Source of the DNA: CAZSDW01 sp964605705
GTDB lineage: Bacteria > Fidelibacterota > UBA2242
Reading direction: 5' to 3'
Length of the DNA stretch: 61,254 bases
Assembly (NCBI GenBank): GCA_964605705.1
Contig: CAZSDW010000018.1
Span: 1 to 61,254 of the forward strand
Shown here: piece after piece, positions 43,596-52,402 of the stretch
How positions within the stretch are numbered: the stretch's first letter is position 1
How the letters are laid out: every line of letters starts with the position of its first letter
Notes under the pieces: model-generated
Databases searched by the model: none
Told to the model about the DNA's origin: nothing
What the model saw: the letters and a program-made list of their open reading frames with translations, nothing else
Position numbers and translations under genes: made by a program

Positions 43596-45470
43596 TCAAT
43601 ATTTAGCGGTAATACCAAAGGTGAAATTGCGACCGGGCATCGGGAAACCATTCATGGTCTCGTAAGATTCGTCAAGGATATTGTTCACCTTCGCACTCAG
43701 GGACAGAAAATCATTCAGTTCCCAATTTGCATTCAAATTAATGAGTTTATAAGAATTCAGGCGGACATAGGACGGTGCTCCGAAAGCATATGGATTCTGG
43801 ATACTGTACAGGTTATTTACCCACTGACCCTGGATGCCGAAAGAGATATCGGGATTTAGCTTATAACGAACAGCCAGGTTCACCTTTTCTCCGGGACTTC
43901 CGGCGATTGCAGTCGAATAATTTGCCGAGCTGGCTGACCAATTAATGGCAAATCTTGGTGGTAACAGCAATTGTCCTTCCCATTCAAATCCACTGATTTC
44001 TACATCGCCGGTGTTTTGATAGATTGGTCTTCCATTGGCGAATCCTTTTTGAATGAGATTATCCGCATTGGTGTGATAGATTGTTATTGCTGAGCTAAAC
44101 CATCCGGCAAATTGTTTTTCAATCGAAAGTTCAATATTCTTTGTCTTTTCCTGTTTAATATCAGTTGTTGATGGTCCTATTTTATCACCAGCCGTCGGGA
44201 ATAGATATAATTCATTAATTGTAGGATTACGATATCCTTCGGAGTAAAATGTTTTCACCACAAATTCATAAGGTAATGAAGCGGTCAACCCGGCACTGGG
44301 AATGAGCAAGGCACCGGCAATGCTGTGGTTTGTATAGCGAAGCCCACCATCGAAACTCAGTAAATTGATAAATTTCTGGTGATAATTGGCAAAGACACTG
44401 GCTTCATTCACATGATGCTCAATCCAGCTGCCATATAACAACGCTTTACCACCATACAATTTTCCATCTAATCCACCGGTAAATCTTGCCCTCTCCGCAA
44501 TTTGATAAGTTTCTGTCAGGATAATCCCGGTTGTGTAATCATCTGACTGATACCCATCAAACACCTCATGATGCCCGGAATTATAATGCAGTTTTATTTC
44601 ACCAACAAGTCGTTCGTGTTTATGGCTTAATGTAAAGTCACCGCCTTTACGATTGATTTGAAACAGTTGTGTGTCTGCCGGAGCAGCTACCTGACCGGGA
44701 TCATAGACGTCAGAATTCGAAAGATAACTATTGACGGCTATTTTAATCTGCTTCGTAATTTGCCCATGTAATTCAAGATTGCTGCTTTTCGAATTATATG
44801 TATCCCGGGCATCTGTCCGATAACCATCGCTATTCCGGTATCCCAATGATAACGAGTATCCAAACCTGCCATCGTCGTAAGTATTACGTATAAAAGATTG
44901 ACTGGTGTTGAAACTGCCATAGGTTATCGGGGCATAAATATGAAATCCTTTTTGATGCTCGTGCCGGGGTATTATGTTGACAGCACCACCCATTGCATTC
45001 GAACCGTACAAAACCGAAGCCGGACCACGGATTATTTCAATTTTCTCCACATCGTGCATAAAGTAAGCGTCTCCGAGAGCATGACCAAAAAGTCCCATAA
45101 TATCGGGACGCCCATCGATCAATACCGCAACCTGTGTATTTGGCGTTCCACCGATCCCTCTGATGGAAATTTGTCCGGCTGCACCGGAAGCAACTCCATA
45201 ACCAATATTCGTCCGCTGAGTGACAAATAAACCGGGCACATTATTGGAAACAATGTCAAGCAACGGTTGATAACTTTCTTCATCGATGACAGTGTTTGAA
45301 ATAACCGATAAAGAAGCCGGGATTTCCTTTTTTGGAGTTTCAATTCTCGTACCTGTCACTACGACCGGATCGAAAGGATAAACTTTTAAGGTATCCTTAA
45401 AAACAGGTGTATATGCGTGTGATATTATCGTAAAAATAATAATGAGATTTAAAGTCAGTAAATTCTTCAT
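43596..45470 (-). CDS. TonB-dependent outer membrane receptor, probably nickel-related
   Basis: A 624-residue receptor with a signal peptide (KNLLTLNLIIIFTIISHA), a TonB-box-like stretch (DPVVVTGTRIE), a plug domain (SNNVPGLFVTQRTNIGYGVASGAAGQISIRGIGG ... VEKIEIIRGPASVLYGSNAMGGAVNII) and a 22-strand barrel ending in FTFGITAKY. ATG 45470 is preferred because GGAG lies 7 bp upstream; an earlier ATG at 45482 is in frame. The gene lies directly behind nikR, so NikR-dependent uptake of a nickel complex is likely, as for the NikR-controlled receptor of Helicobacter. Confidence 0.88.
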   Translation of the reverse strand: MKNLLTLNLIIIFTIISHAYTPVFKDTLKVYPFDPVVVTGTRIETPKKEIPASLSVISNTVIDEESYQPLLDIVSNNVPGLFVTQRTNIGYGVASGAAGQISIRGIGGTPNTQVAVLIDGRPDIMGLFGHALGDAYFMHDVEKIEIIRGPASVLYGSNAMGGAVNIIPRHEHQKGFHIYAPITYGSFNTSQSFIRNTYDDGRFGYSLSLGYRNSDGYRTDARDTYNSKSSNLELHGQITKQIKIAVNSYLSNSDVYDPGQVAAPADTQLFQINRKGGDFTLSHKHERLVGEIKLHYNSGHHEVFDGYQSDDYTTGIILTETYQIAERARFTGGLDGKLYGGKALLYGSWIEHHVNEASVFANYHQKFINLLSFDGGLRYTNHSIAGALLIPSAGLTASLPYEFVVKTFYSEGYRNPTINELYLFPTAGDKIGPSTTDIKQEKTKNIELSIEKQFAGWFSSAITIYHTNADNLIQKGFANGRPIYQNTGDVEISGFEWEGQLLLPPRFAINWSASSANYSTAIAGSPGEKVNLAVRYKLNPDISFGIQGQWVNNLYSIQNPYAFGAPSYVRLNSYKLINLNANWELNDFLSLSAKVNNILDESYETMNGFPMPGRNFTFGITAKY

Positions 45471-45485
45471 ACGTTTCTCCATTAA

Positions 45486-45908
45486 TTAAACACCCGAAAG
45501 GTTTTTACCGGTAGATGTAAAACTTAAATCGCCATGTTTGACACCCCGGGTACCAATCATTTTATCTGACAGCTGTTTGACCGCTTTATAATGTCCTTTC
45601 AGGATGATTACCTCGAGACAATTATGATGATCAAGATGAACGTGTGTATTTGATAAAATATTATGGTAATGATCATGCTGCAGATCATTCAGTGTGTTTG
45701 AAAGATTCGGCACATGATGATCAAATACCAGGGACAGCACCCCAACGATTTCTTCGTTGTGGTCTAATTCACGTTTAACTAAATAATTCCGGATTAAATC
45801 GCGCAAGGCTTCCGAGCGGTTCTGGTAGCCTTTCTGAGCAATTTCCAAATCAAAACGTTCCAATAAATCTGCCGGTAGTGACACTCCAAATCGCTTCAGT
45901 TCATTCAT
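45486..45908 (-). CDS. nikR: Nickel-responsive regulator NikR
   Basis: A 140-residue NikR with an N-terminal ribbon-helix-helix (LKRFGVSLPADLLERFDLEIAQKGYQNRSEALRDLIRNYLV) and a C-terminal ACT-like domain. The square-planar nickel ligands of the E. coli protein (His76, His87, His89, Cys95) match His78, His89, His91 and Cys97 here. It typically represses nickel uptake genes when nickel is plentiful. GGAG precedes the ATG, and a palindrome lies just upstream. It opens the unit with the TonB receptor and follows the hydrogenase kinase gene on the same strand. Confidence 0.95.
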   Translation of the reverse strand: MNELKRFGVSLPADLLERFDLEIAQKGYQNRSEALRDLIRNYLVKRELDHNEEIVGVLSLVFDHHVPNLSNTLNDLQHDHYHNILSNTHVHLDHHNCLEVIILKGHYKAVKQLSDKMIGTRGVKHGDLSFTSTGKNLSGV

Positions 45909-45922
45909 TTCTATCTCCGTTG

Positions 45923-45949
45923 TAGCACAATATTTAAATATGTGTTACT
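45923..45949 (-). promoter_or_regulatory. Candidate NikR operator upstream of nikR
   Basis: GTAGCACA (45923-45930) and TGTGTTAC (45942-45949) form an inverted repeat with one mismatch, separated by 11 bp. It lies 15 bp upstream of the nikR start, with an AT-rich TATTAT-type -10 candidate next to it on the minus strand. The half-sites resemble the GTGTTAC type reported for non-enteric NikR, but in the opposite arm order, so autoregulation is an inference. Confidence 0.45.
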
Positions 45950-45965
45950 ATAATATAAAAAAAAT

Positions 45966-47324
45966 TTATTCCGTTGCCAGCTTTTTTATCGGTAATTCAA
46001 TTGTAAAACTGCTGCCCTTCCCCAATTCACTCTCAACAAATATTTTACCACCAAATTGATCCACAATTTGTTTGATTAGGGATAATCCAAGTCCGGTTCC
46101 CAGACGCTCCATTTCGCGGGCATTTTTACTACGAAAAAACTCATCAAATATTTTCCCGATATCCTGTTCCGAAATTCCAATACCTTGATCGCTGACTGAA
46201 AAACCGAAAATCGTTCTTTTCAAGAATGGTGTGACGGTGACGATCGTTTTTTCCGGGCTGTACCTGATTGCATTCGTTACCAGGTTTACGATAACTTTTT
46301 CCATTGCCCGGCAGTCAATATTTACACTGATGTCAGGGGTATGTTTTTTAAGTTCGACAGTCATCTCTTTTCTTTTCGCATCAATCAGTAGCGGAGCAAT
46401 GGTTTTCTCTATCCACTGACAAAGAAGGACTTCTTCAATAACATTTTCGCTGACTCCGTGCCGATAATGAGTTACATCGATCATATCTTTTACCATTGAA
46501 AGAACCTGATCGGTGCGGACAACGGCACGATTAATCATATCAGCAACATCTTTATCGAGTTTCTGGGAATAAACCTCCTCAATAACTGCCAGGAGGCTTC
46601 GCAGGGTCGTTAAGGGTGATTTCAGTTCATGGGCAGTGAATCTGAATATTTTATCCCTCTCCCGGATGGTGTTTTCAAGTTGTTCGCTTTTTTCATCAAT
46701 CACACTTTTCATATGACGGTATCCCGAAATAAAATCCCTGACGACGTAGGTTACAGCAAAAATAAGAATATAAAATGCACAGAGGGACGTTATCAGGATC
46801 GAAAGACTGATTGGTTCACCGCGGATGGTATAATTTTGGACGACTCCCGTGTATTCCAGGACACTCCATAATGTCAACAACAAACCAGCAATCATAGCAT
46901 TGATGTAGGGCACTTTCCCTATAAATAGAATACCGGAGATGATGATATTCACGATATAAACAAAGAAAAACGGATTTTCAATTCCACCGATGTAATGGAC
47001 CAGAAAAGAAAAAACCACTAAATCAATCACCTGCTGAATCTCAGTAAATGCCAGTTCCTGCTGAAAATTTTTAAAGGGGTAATATCTGAATAAAAAGAAA
47101 TAGACCAGGTTCAGACCAAGCAGCACAGCCGAAATGATGTAAAGATGGGAGTAAGCGATATTAAAATTTAATACCTGATAACTGATTGGTATGGCAACCA
47201 GCAAACCAAAAATAATGATCCAGCGAATGTTAATAATCCAACCAATTCTCACACGCAAGGAATCCAGGGTATGAAAAGGCAGAATTAGTTTAACCGGGAC
47301 GTGATTTTTTCCGTTGCGAAACAT
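45966..47324 (-). CDS. RegB-like sensor histidine kinase with quinone-binding motif
   Basis: A 452-residue membrane kinase with about six N-terminal helices, a dimerisation domain with the H-box FTAHELKSPLTTL (His232), and an ATPase domain (NLVTNAIRYSPEKTIV, GIGISEQDIGKIF, GTGLGLSLIKQI). Between helices it carries HYIGGIENPFF, where GGIENPF (113-119) matches the conserved GGxxNPF quinone-binding motif of the redox sensor RegB/PrrB. It lies at the 3' end of the hydrogenase series, and a stand-alone receiver gene lies at the 5' end. It likely senses quinone or redox state. Confidence 0.88.
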   Translation of the reverse strand: MFRNGKNHVPVKLILPFHTLDSLRVRIGWIINIRWIIIFGLLVAIPISYQVLNFNIAYSHLYIISAVLLGLNLVYFFLFRYYPFKNFQQELAFTEIQQVIDLVVFSFLVHYIGGIENPFFFVYIVNIIISGILFIGKVPYINAMIAGLLLTLWSVLEYTGVVQNYTIRGEPISLSILITSLCAFYILIFAVTYVVRDFISGYRHMKSVIDEKSEQLENTIRERDKIFRFTAHELKSPLTTLRSLLAVIEEVYSQKLDKDVADMINRAVVRTDQVLSMVKDMIDVTHYRHGVSENVIEEVLLCQWIEKTIAPLLIDAKRKEMTVELKKHTPDISVNIDCRAMEKVIVNLVTNAIRYSPEKTIVTVTPFLKRTIFGFSVSDQGIGISEQDIGKIFDEFFRSKNAREMERLGTGLGLSLIKQIVDQFGGKIFVESELGKGSSFTIELPIKKLATE

Positions 47325-47332
47325 ATCATATT

Positions 47333-47794
47333 TTAATTAAAAAAATTATGAATACCTTGGAGAACTTCAGCTGATATATTCTGGCTGACGTCCATGTTTT
47401 TGGGGATAATACCAATATATTTAAACGCTGAAACGCCTTCGGCGGTCAGATATTTTTCGATCAATTTTATCGAATAACTGTGGGTACTGAATCCTTTGGA
47501 GTCAATCTGATCAGATTCGATTGAAGCAATTGATCCGGGTGCTCCCTCCATTTTTACTGCATCAATAAAAATGACAATTTCAGGATGAAGAGCTGAGATT
47601 TTTCCAAGATAATTTTCCGGTGTGGTAAAAGCCTGAATATAGGACGCCCTTTTAAAAAGATCAGTTCTTTCAAGTTCATTGACAAATATTATTCCCGCCC
47701 CGTCATCGCCCCGGGCGGGATTTCCCAGTCCTACAAATACTATCTTATTATTTGGTATGGAACTCAGTTCGCTGACCAGTTCCTTAAAATTCAT
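47333..47794 (-). CDS. [NiFe] hydrogenase maturation protease
   Basis: A 153-residue HycI/HybD-type endopeptidase that trims the C terminus of the large subunit after nickel insertion. Visible are VGLGNPARGDDGAG (Asp30/31), FIDAV (Asp79) and STHSYS (His105), the expected nickel-sensing ligands. It overlaps the ferredoxin gene by 11 bp. The large subunit encoded at 54210-55397 has a 34-residue C-terminal tail beyond its CxxC, which fits as its target. Confidence 0.92.
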   Translation of the reverse strand: MNFKELVSELSSIPNNKIVFVGLGNPARGDDGAGIIFVNELERTDLFKRASYIQAFTTPENYLGKISALHPEIVIFIDAVKMEGAPGSIASIESDQIDSKGFSTHSYSIKLIEKYLTAEGVSAFKYIGIIPKNMDVSQNISAEVLQGIHNFFN

Positions 47795-48386
47795 CGCTTA
47801 CGACAGTTTTATGCCTGCATACCGGGCACATTGCTTTAATTAAATCTTCACGGCGAATATGATCCTTGATCGCAGATGGCGTCATTTCAGTGAATTGCCG
47901 CTGAGTTTCCACCAGCAGGTTTGGATGCGCATAGGCTTTGGCACCCAGACGTTCTTTAACGAACAGAAGATGATCATGACAGGCAAAGCCCGCACCACAG
48001 GCTTCACAAATAGCCAACTCTTTTTCGACTGTTTCAAATACTTCCGGCGCTGTCAAATCAGGTGTCGATAATACATATTCATTCGATAATTTGATGCCTT
48101 CATTAGTGATACATTTTTCCTCGCATTGACCACACTGTGAACAGGATGCATAATTCAGAACGAGTTTTCTGACACCCTTTTTGATATCATCAATTATTTC
48201 AATGGCATTAGTCGGACAAACCTGGGCACAGGTTCCGCAACCGATACAATATTCTTCGTTATATTTCGGATATCCGCGATATTCTTTTGGGGCGACATAA
48301 GATTTGAAAGGATACCTGGTAGTATATGCCGGTGAAAACAGTGATTTCAGTGCCTCAACAATTTCTCTGATTTTTGGAAGAAACAT
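47784..48386 (-). CDS. NuoI/MbhN-like ferredoxin subunit with extra Cys-rich C terminus
   Basis: A 200-residue Fe-S protein. Residues of about 1-40 attach it to the complex (EIVEALKSLFSPAYTTRYPF). Two [4Fe-4S] motifs follow, CIGCGTCAQVCP and CSQCGQCEEKC, as in NuoI or HycF. The last 80 residues add CEACGAGFACHDH and CPVCRH, which could bind zinc or another cluster. It should deliver electrons to or from the small subunit. The next gene (protease) overlaps its end. Confidence 0.85.
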   Translation of the reverse strand: MFLPKIREIVEALKSLFSPAYTTRYPFKSYVAPKEYRGYPKYNEEYCIGCGTCAQVCPTNAIEIIDDIKKGVRKLVLNYASCSQCGQCEEKCITNEGIKLSNEYVLSTPDLTAPEVFETVEKELAICEACGAGFACHDHLLFVKERLGAKAYAHPNLLVETQRQFTEMTPSAIKDHIRREDLIKAMCPVCRHKTVVSDEF

Positions 48387-48389
48387 GGG

Positions 48390-48728
48390 TTAATCCTTTA
48401 ATTCATTATCTTCTTGATATTGATCCACAACTGTTTTTGGAGTCAATGGAATTTTACTGCGATGGGCGGCTCTGGAAATGGCATGAGCGGCGACGGGCGA
48501 AGTCAAAAATATAAAGACTATTCCGAGCAACACTTTGAAACCAAAATTATTGAATCCCTGGATGATGAAAACTCCAAACAGGATTCCGGCTGAGCCAAAA
48601 GTAACGCATTTGGTTGCAGCCTGAAGCCGATTATAGACATCGGGTAATCGCACCAATCCCAGTACGCCAAAAAAATCAAACATGATCCCAATCAGAATGA
48701 AAATCATTCCTATAACTTCTCTACTCAT
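48390..48728 (-). CDS. mrpG: Mrp/Mbh antiporter subunit G
   Basis: A 112-residue protein of three helices (VIGMIFILIGIMFDFFGVLGLVRLPDVYNRLQAATKC) with the MnhG signature, from ATG 48728 with GGGAGGT upstream. It overlaps the mrpF end by 8 bp. Belongs to the ion-translocating part of the complex (MbhC equivalent). Confidence 0.92.
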   Translation of the reverse strand: MSREVIGMIFILIGIMFDFFGVLGLVRLPDVYNRLQAATKCVTFGSAGILFGVFIIQGFNNFGFKVLLGIVFIFLTSPVAAHAISRAAHRSKIPLTPKTVVDQYQEDNELKD

Positions 48729-49059
48729 CCAGGTACCTCCCTTCCAGAACTTTGGCAAATGCCAGGGAAGCAATAAAACTCAGTAGCGCCCAGATTAAAC
48801 CGATATCCATAAAGAAGGATTGATCATATGCCAATCCAAGCAATGCCAGTAATCCGACAATCAGGATTCCCATAATATCAACTGCCACAATCCGGTCTGC
48901 CGGCGAGGGACCGAAGATGACCCGGAACAGTTTTAAAAGTGCGCAAAAAAGGATAACATTAATCAGTTTATAGAGAATAACTCCACTATAAATGAAAAAG
49001 TTACCATATAAAAAAGCGGCTATAATCAGCACACCTACAAACCAGCGTAAAAGTCTCAT
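48721..49059 (-). CDS. mrpF: Mrp/Mbh antiporter subunit F
   Basis: A 112-residue protein with three helices and the family motif FRVIFGPSPADRIVAVDIMGILIVGLLAL. MbhB equivalent; overlaps mrpE by 4 bp (ATGA-type coupling). Confidence 0.92.
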   Translation of the reverse strand: MRLLRWFVGVLIIAAFLYGNFFIYSGVILYKLINVILFCALLKLFRVIFGPSPADRIVAVDIMGILIVGLLALLGLAYDQSFFMDIGLIWALLSFIASLAFAKVLEGRYLDE

Positions 49060-49562
49060 TCGAAGACCTCCGTTAAGAGTGGTTCAAATTTAGCACCAAT
49101 GGTTTTCGTATTTTCGTCAACATCCCTGGATTCAACATCAATACAGTGAATATAGAGCTCCCGGGTTTCCGGATTGACATCAACCGTCAGCGTACCGGGA
49201 GTCAGAGTGATAGAATTTGTCAAAACAGTAATCGCCGAATCTTTGGTGAGTTTGGTTCTTATTTTGACAATTCCCGGTCGAATTGGCAGATTTGGATGAA
49301 TGACAATGAAAGCCACATGCAGGTTGGCTTTCGCCATTTCCCAGATGAATTTGAATAAATACTTTATTGCTGAAAAAAATCGTTTAATGATATGTTCGCT
49401 TTTTTCCGATGTGATCAGAAACTTTCCGGCAACCACACTGACCAGGGCTGCGACCAGAATTCCGGCAACGACCTCCTCAATATCTTTGACACTGGTCAAC
49501 GATAGCCAAACCAGAAAGGAAAAAATAAAAACGTATAATCGACTGCGCGATTGAATGGTCAT
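49056..49562 (-). CDS. mrpE: Mrp/Mbh antiporter subunit E
   Basis: A 168-residue protein with two N-terminal helices and a cytosolic domain including NSITLTPGTLTVDVNPETRELYIHCIDV, characteristic of MnhE (MbhA equivalent). It begins one base after the mrpD stop. Confidence 0.92.
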   Translation of the reverse strand: MTIQSRSRLYVFIFSFLVWLSLTSVKDIEEVVAGILVAALVSVVAGKFLITSEKSEHIIKRFFSAIKYLFKFIWEMAKANLHVAFIVIHPNLPIRPGIVKIRTKLTKDSAITVLTNSITLTPGTLTVDVNPETRELYIHCIDVESRDVDENTKTIGAKFEPLLTEVFE

Positions 49563-49563
49563 A

Positions 49564-51039
49564 TTACCTCCCTAACACCTCGTAAATATATCCGGTTTTA
49601 TTGGTAATTACTGAAACAACCGGATCGAGAGTCACTTCTCTGATCCCCGGAATAATCAGAATACTTGTCACTATACACAATACTGCTAAAATGATCATTG
49701 CCGATTTCATTCCCGGACTGATGGCTGCCTTTAGCTCTTGAATTACATTATTTCCGTGAAAACCATAGCGTTGAACTTTCATGAAATATGCCAATGTCAG
49801 TAAACTTCCGATCACCGCAACAATGGCATAGATAATATTTTGCGATTGAACCGCGGCAATAATGATAATCAGTTTGCTGAAGAATCCGTTGAATGGCGGC
49901 AGTCCCGAAACTGACAGACTGGCTATCATGGATGTCCATGAAGTGACCGGCATAGCTTTTTTCAGGTTGCCCATTTGGCGCAGGTCCCGCGTACCCACAG
50001 CCATTTCCACGGCACCGGCATTATAAAATAACAGTGATTTAAATACAGCATGATTCAGGATATGAAACAGCGCACCGAGAATCGCCAGTTTTGTGCCGAT
50101 TCCCAAGCCTAAAAGAATAAATCCGATTTGACTGATACTGCTGTATGCCAGCAGTCGTTTCAGATCCCATTGACCCAGCGCCAGATAAGAAGCGACGATA
50201 ATCGAAATGGATCCCATCACCATGAATATTGTCAGGAAGGCTTGAGGTGCCCCCAGCACATTAAAGAAAATCCGGATAATAGCATAAATCCCCAGTGCTT
50301 TAATGAGAACACCGGATAACATCGAAGATATAGGGGCTGGTGCGGATGAATGTGCATCGGGCAGCCAAGCATGAAATGGCATGATGGCTGATTTTAGCCC
50401 GAATCCGGTCAAAAATATTGCCGCAACCCACAAACTTATACGGGGATCTTTGGTCGGCAGTACTTCGGCGATGTTTGCCATCGTCAGGTTTGATGTGGCT
50501 GCATACAGGATTCCGATTCCTAATAAAATCAAGGTCGATGATATTGATCCCATTACAGCGTATTTAAATGCCGCTTCGTACTCTTCGGCTTTGGCACCAA
50601 ATGCCACCAGGGCATACGCTGCAAACAGGGCAATCTCCATAAAAACGAATAGATTGAAAATATCTCCGGTGGCGATAACACCATTCATACCGGTAATCAA
50701 TAGCATAAACAATGCATAATATTTCCAAGGACCCGCATAATGACGGATATAAGAGACCGAAAACATCAGCGACGTCAGTGCGATGAGATTGACAATCACC
50801 AGCATAAATGTGGATAATGCATCCTGCACGAGACAAATGGTCAGTGGAATTTTCCAGCCACTCATTTCATACACAAAGGTATCCTTCCCTGTCGTGAAAA
50901 AACTGAATAGCGATAGCACCAACAATGAAATGACAGCTAAAATGGACAGGACAATTGCCCAGTTATCCTTTTCACCGGAGATTAGTGAAATTAGAAACGC
51001 AGCTAATAACGGAATAATAATTAAAAATGGGAGGATCAT
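49564..51039 (-). CDS. mrpD: Mrp/Mbh antiporter subunit D (NuoN/L-like)
   Basis: A 491-residue proton-conducting membrane protein with about 14 helices. The family core is visible: FVFMEIALFAAYALVAFGAKAEEYEAAFKY, FGLKSAIMPFHAWLPDAHSSAPAPISSMLSG, and LLAYSSISQIGFILLGLG. Conserved Glu and Lys in these helices form the proton path. It overlaps mrpC by four bases (ATGA) with GGAGG upstream. MbhH equivalent. Confidence 0.93.
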   Translation of the reverse strand: MILPFLIIIPLLAAFLISLISGEKDNWAIVLSILAVISLLVLSLFSFFTTGKDTFVYEMSGWKIPLTICLVQDALSTFMLVIVNLIALTSLMFSVSYIRHYAGPWKYYALFMLLITGMNGVIATGDIFNLFVFMEIALFAAYALVAFGAKAEEYEAAFKYAVMGSISSTLILLGIGILYAATSNLTMANIAEVLPTKDPRISLWVAAIFLTGFGLKSAIMPFHAWLPDAHSSAPAPISSMLSGVLIKALGIYAIIRIFFNVLGAPQAFLTIFMVMGSISIIVASYLALGQWDLKRLLAYSSISQIGFILLGLGIGTKLAILGALFHILNHAVFKSLLFYNAGAVEMAVGTRDLRQMGNLKKAMPVTSWTSMIASLSVSGLPPFNGFFSKLIIIIAAVQSQNIIYAIVAVIGSLLTLAYFMKVQRYGFHGNNVIQELKAAISPGMKSAMIILAVLCIVTSILIIPGIREVTLDPVVSVITNKTGYIYEVLGR

Positions 51040-51374
51040 CCTGACAACCTCCTAATTTTTGTAATATCGAATGTTTTATATTTTTGAAATAACCGGATCG
51101 CCAACGCCACCAGCATCGCCGTAATTCCGAGCTCAATGACAATTGATGTCAGGATTAATGCCTGAGGTAAAGGATCAACCATATTTGAATTGATACCATC
51201 TTTTACCATAATCGCAAAACTGGCACCTTTTTTATAAGCAAACAGAATGATCATCAGGTTAACTGCATATCCCATTATTCCCAGCGAGAGAATAATCTTG
51301 ATCAGATCACGCTTGGTTAATGCACCGTAAAGTCCGACGAGCAGCAGGGTGAAACAGAGTAAATAGACTGTCAT
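51036..51374 (-). CDS. mrpC: Mrp/Mbh antiporter subunit C (NuoK-like)
   Basis: A 112-residue three-helix protein with LYGALTKRDLIKIILSLGIMGYAVNL and DPLPQALILTSIVIELGITAM, the MnhC signature. The ATG overlaps the mrpB stop. Confidence 0.93.
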   Translation of the reverse strand: MTVYLLCFTLLLVGLYGALTKRDLIKIILSLGIMGYAVNLMIILFAYKKGASFAIMVKDGINSNMVDPLPQALILTSIVIELGITAMLVALAIRLFQKYKTFDITKIRRLSG

Positions 51375-51823
51375 TCTTCCTTCCCCCCTTTATCTAAATG
51401 AAAAATCGAAAGTGTCCAGACCACTACAAAGAGTCCCATACTGACCTTTGCGGCGATGATGATATTCAGGAACGGTATGGTTCCGGCGCTCAGCAGGTGA
51501 TAAAGTTTGCCGTGGCTGATAAAGTTTGCCAGGAAACCGCCACCGACCGCCATCCCGAGAATACCCATGGCTAAAAACAGTGCCGCACTGGATGATTCAA
51601 TATCGTGTAAAAAACCAATATTAATCCAAAGTTTGATAAAATCCCTGCCGTACGCCAGCATTACATTTAGAAACGCCAGAGCGATAATCACCCCGCCGGC
51701 AAAGCCCCCCCCCGGGCTGAGATGTCCGTGTACGATGATATAGATGCCATATAGAAGAATCAGCCAGACGCTTATACGCGTGACGGTCTTAACAATCAGC
51801 GTCATGCCGTTACTTTGCTTCAT
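51371..51823 (-). CDS. mrpB: Mrp/Mbh antiporter subunit B
   Basis: A 150-residue protein of four helices with HGHLSPGGGFAGGVIIALAFL, the MnhB signature. ATG 51823 is chosen for its very strong GGGAGGTGATC site; an earlier in-frame ATG at 51844 lies inside the previous gene. The codons for SPGGG create an unbroken tract of nine G on the coding strand (51705-51713). Confidence 0.92.
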   Translation of the reverse strand: MKQSNGMTLIVKTVTRISVWLILLYGIYIIVHGHLSPGGGFAGGVIIALAFLNVMLAYGRDFIKLWINIGFLHDIESSSAALFLAMGILGMAVGGGFLANFISHGKLYHLLSAGTIPFLNIIIAAKVSMGLFVVVWTLSIFHLDKGGKEE

Positions 51824-52367
51824 GATCACCTCCCGGGATACCATTCGATCCGGTTTTTCGTAGAATTGTCAGAGCACCGAGAATAGCCGTAAAAAGCACC
51901 GTCACTTCGCCCAGTGTATCATAGGCACGGTAATCCAGAATGATTGCTGATACTATATTTGCCGCACCGGTCTCAGCACCGCCATTTTCAACGTAATGTT
52001 TCGCCGTTGAGAATATTGGATCACCAAATTGTGGTAACATTTTGAAAATATTAATACTCAAAATGAATACCAGCAAAAGGGCAATCACTGTTGATATCGT
52101 TTGAATGACATGTGACTTTGAATATTCCTGGATATGATACTCTTTGCCGATAAATGCTCTGACCAGAATAATCAGGGCAAATATTTCGAACAGGAACTGA
52201 ACAATTGCCAGATCGAGTGCCTGGAGCAAGAGGAATGCCAGGGAAACACCCAAGCCCACAATTCCCACCGAGATTACTGCGGATAAAAGATCTTTCAATT
52301 CCAGGGCAATGATTGATCCAAAAATCATAAATCCCAGAATAAAGATTAACCAGGTTTCTACAGGCAT
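51810..52367 (-). CDS. MbhD/MbhE-like (MrpA C-terminal-like) subunit
   Basis: A 185-residue membrane protein. The first half (IIALELKDLLSAVISVGIVGLGVSLAFLLLQALDLAIVQFLFE) matches MbhD/DUF4040 and the second half (NIVSAIILDYRAYDTLGEVTVLFTAIL) matches MbhE, the C-terminal end of MrpA. The two are separate genes in Pyrococcus; here they are one chain. GGAGG precedes the ATG. Confidence 0.85.
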   Translation of the reverse strand: MPVETWLIFILGFMIFGSIIALELKDLLSAVISVGIVGLGVSLAFLLLQALDLAIVQFLFEIFALIILVRAFIGKEYHIQEYSKSHVIQTISTVIALLLVFILSINIFKMLPQFGDPIFSTAKHYVENGGAETGAANIVSAIILDYRAYDTLGEVTVLFTAILGALTILRKTGSNGIPGGDHEAK

Positions 52368-52402
52368 TTATACCTCCGAAAATGTATGTGATTAATTTTC
52401 AT

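Noticed and set aside
45909..45965. Nickel/cobalt riboswitch in front of nikR
   Set aside because: The gap is only 57 bp, too short for such a riboswitch; a palindromic protein-binding site explains it better.
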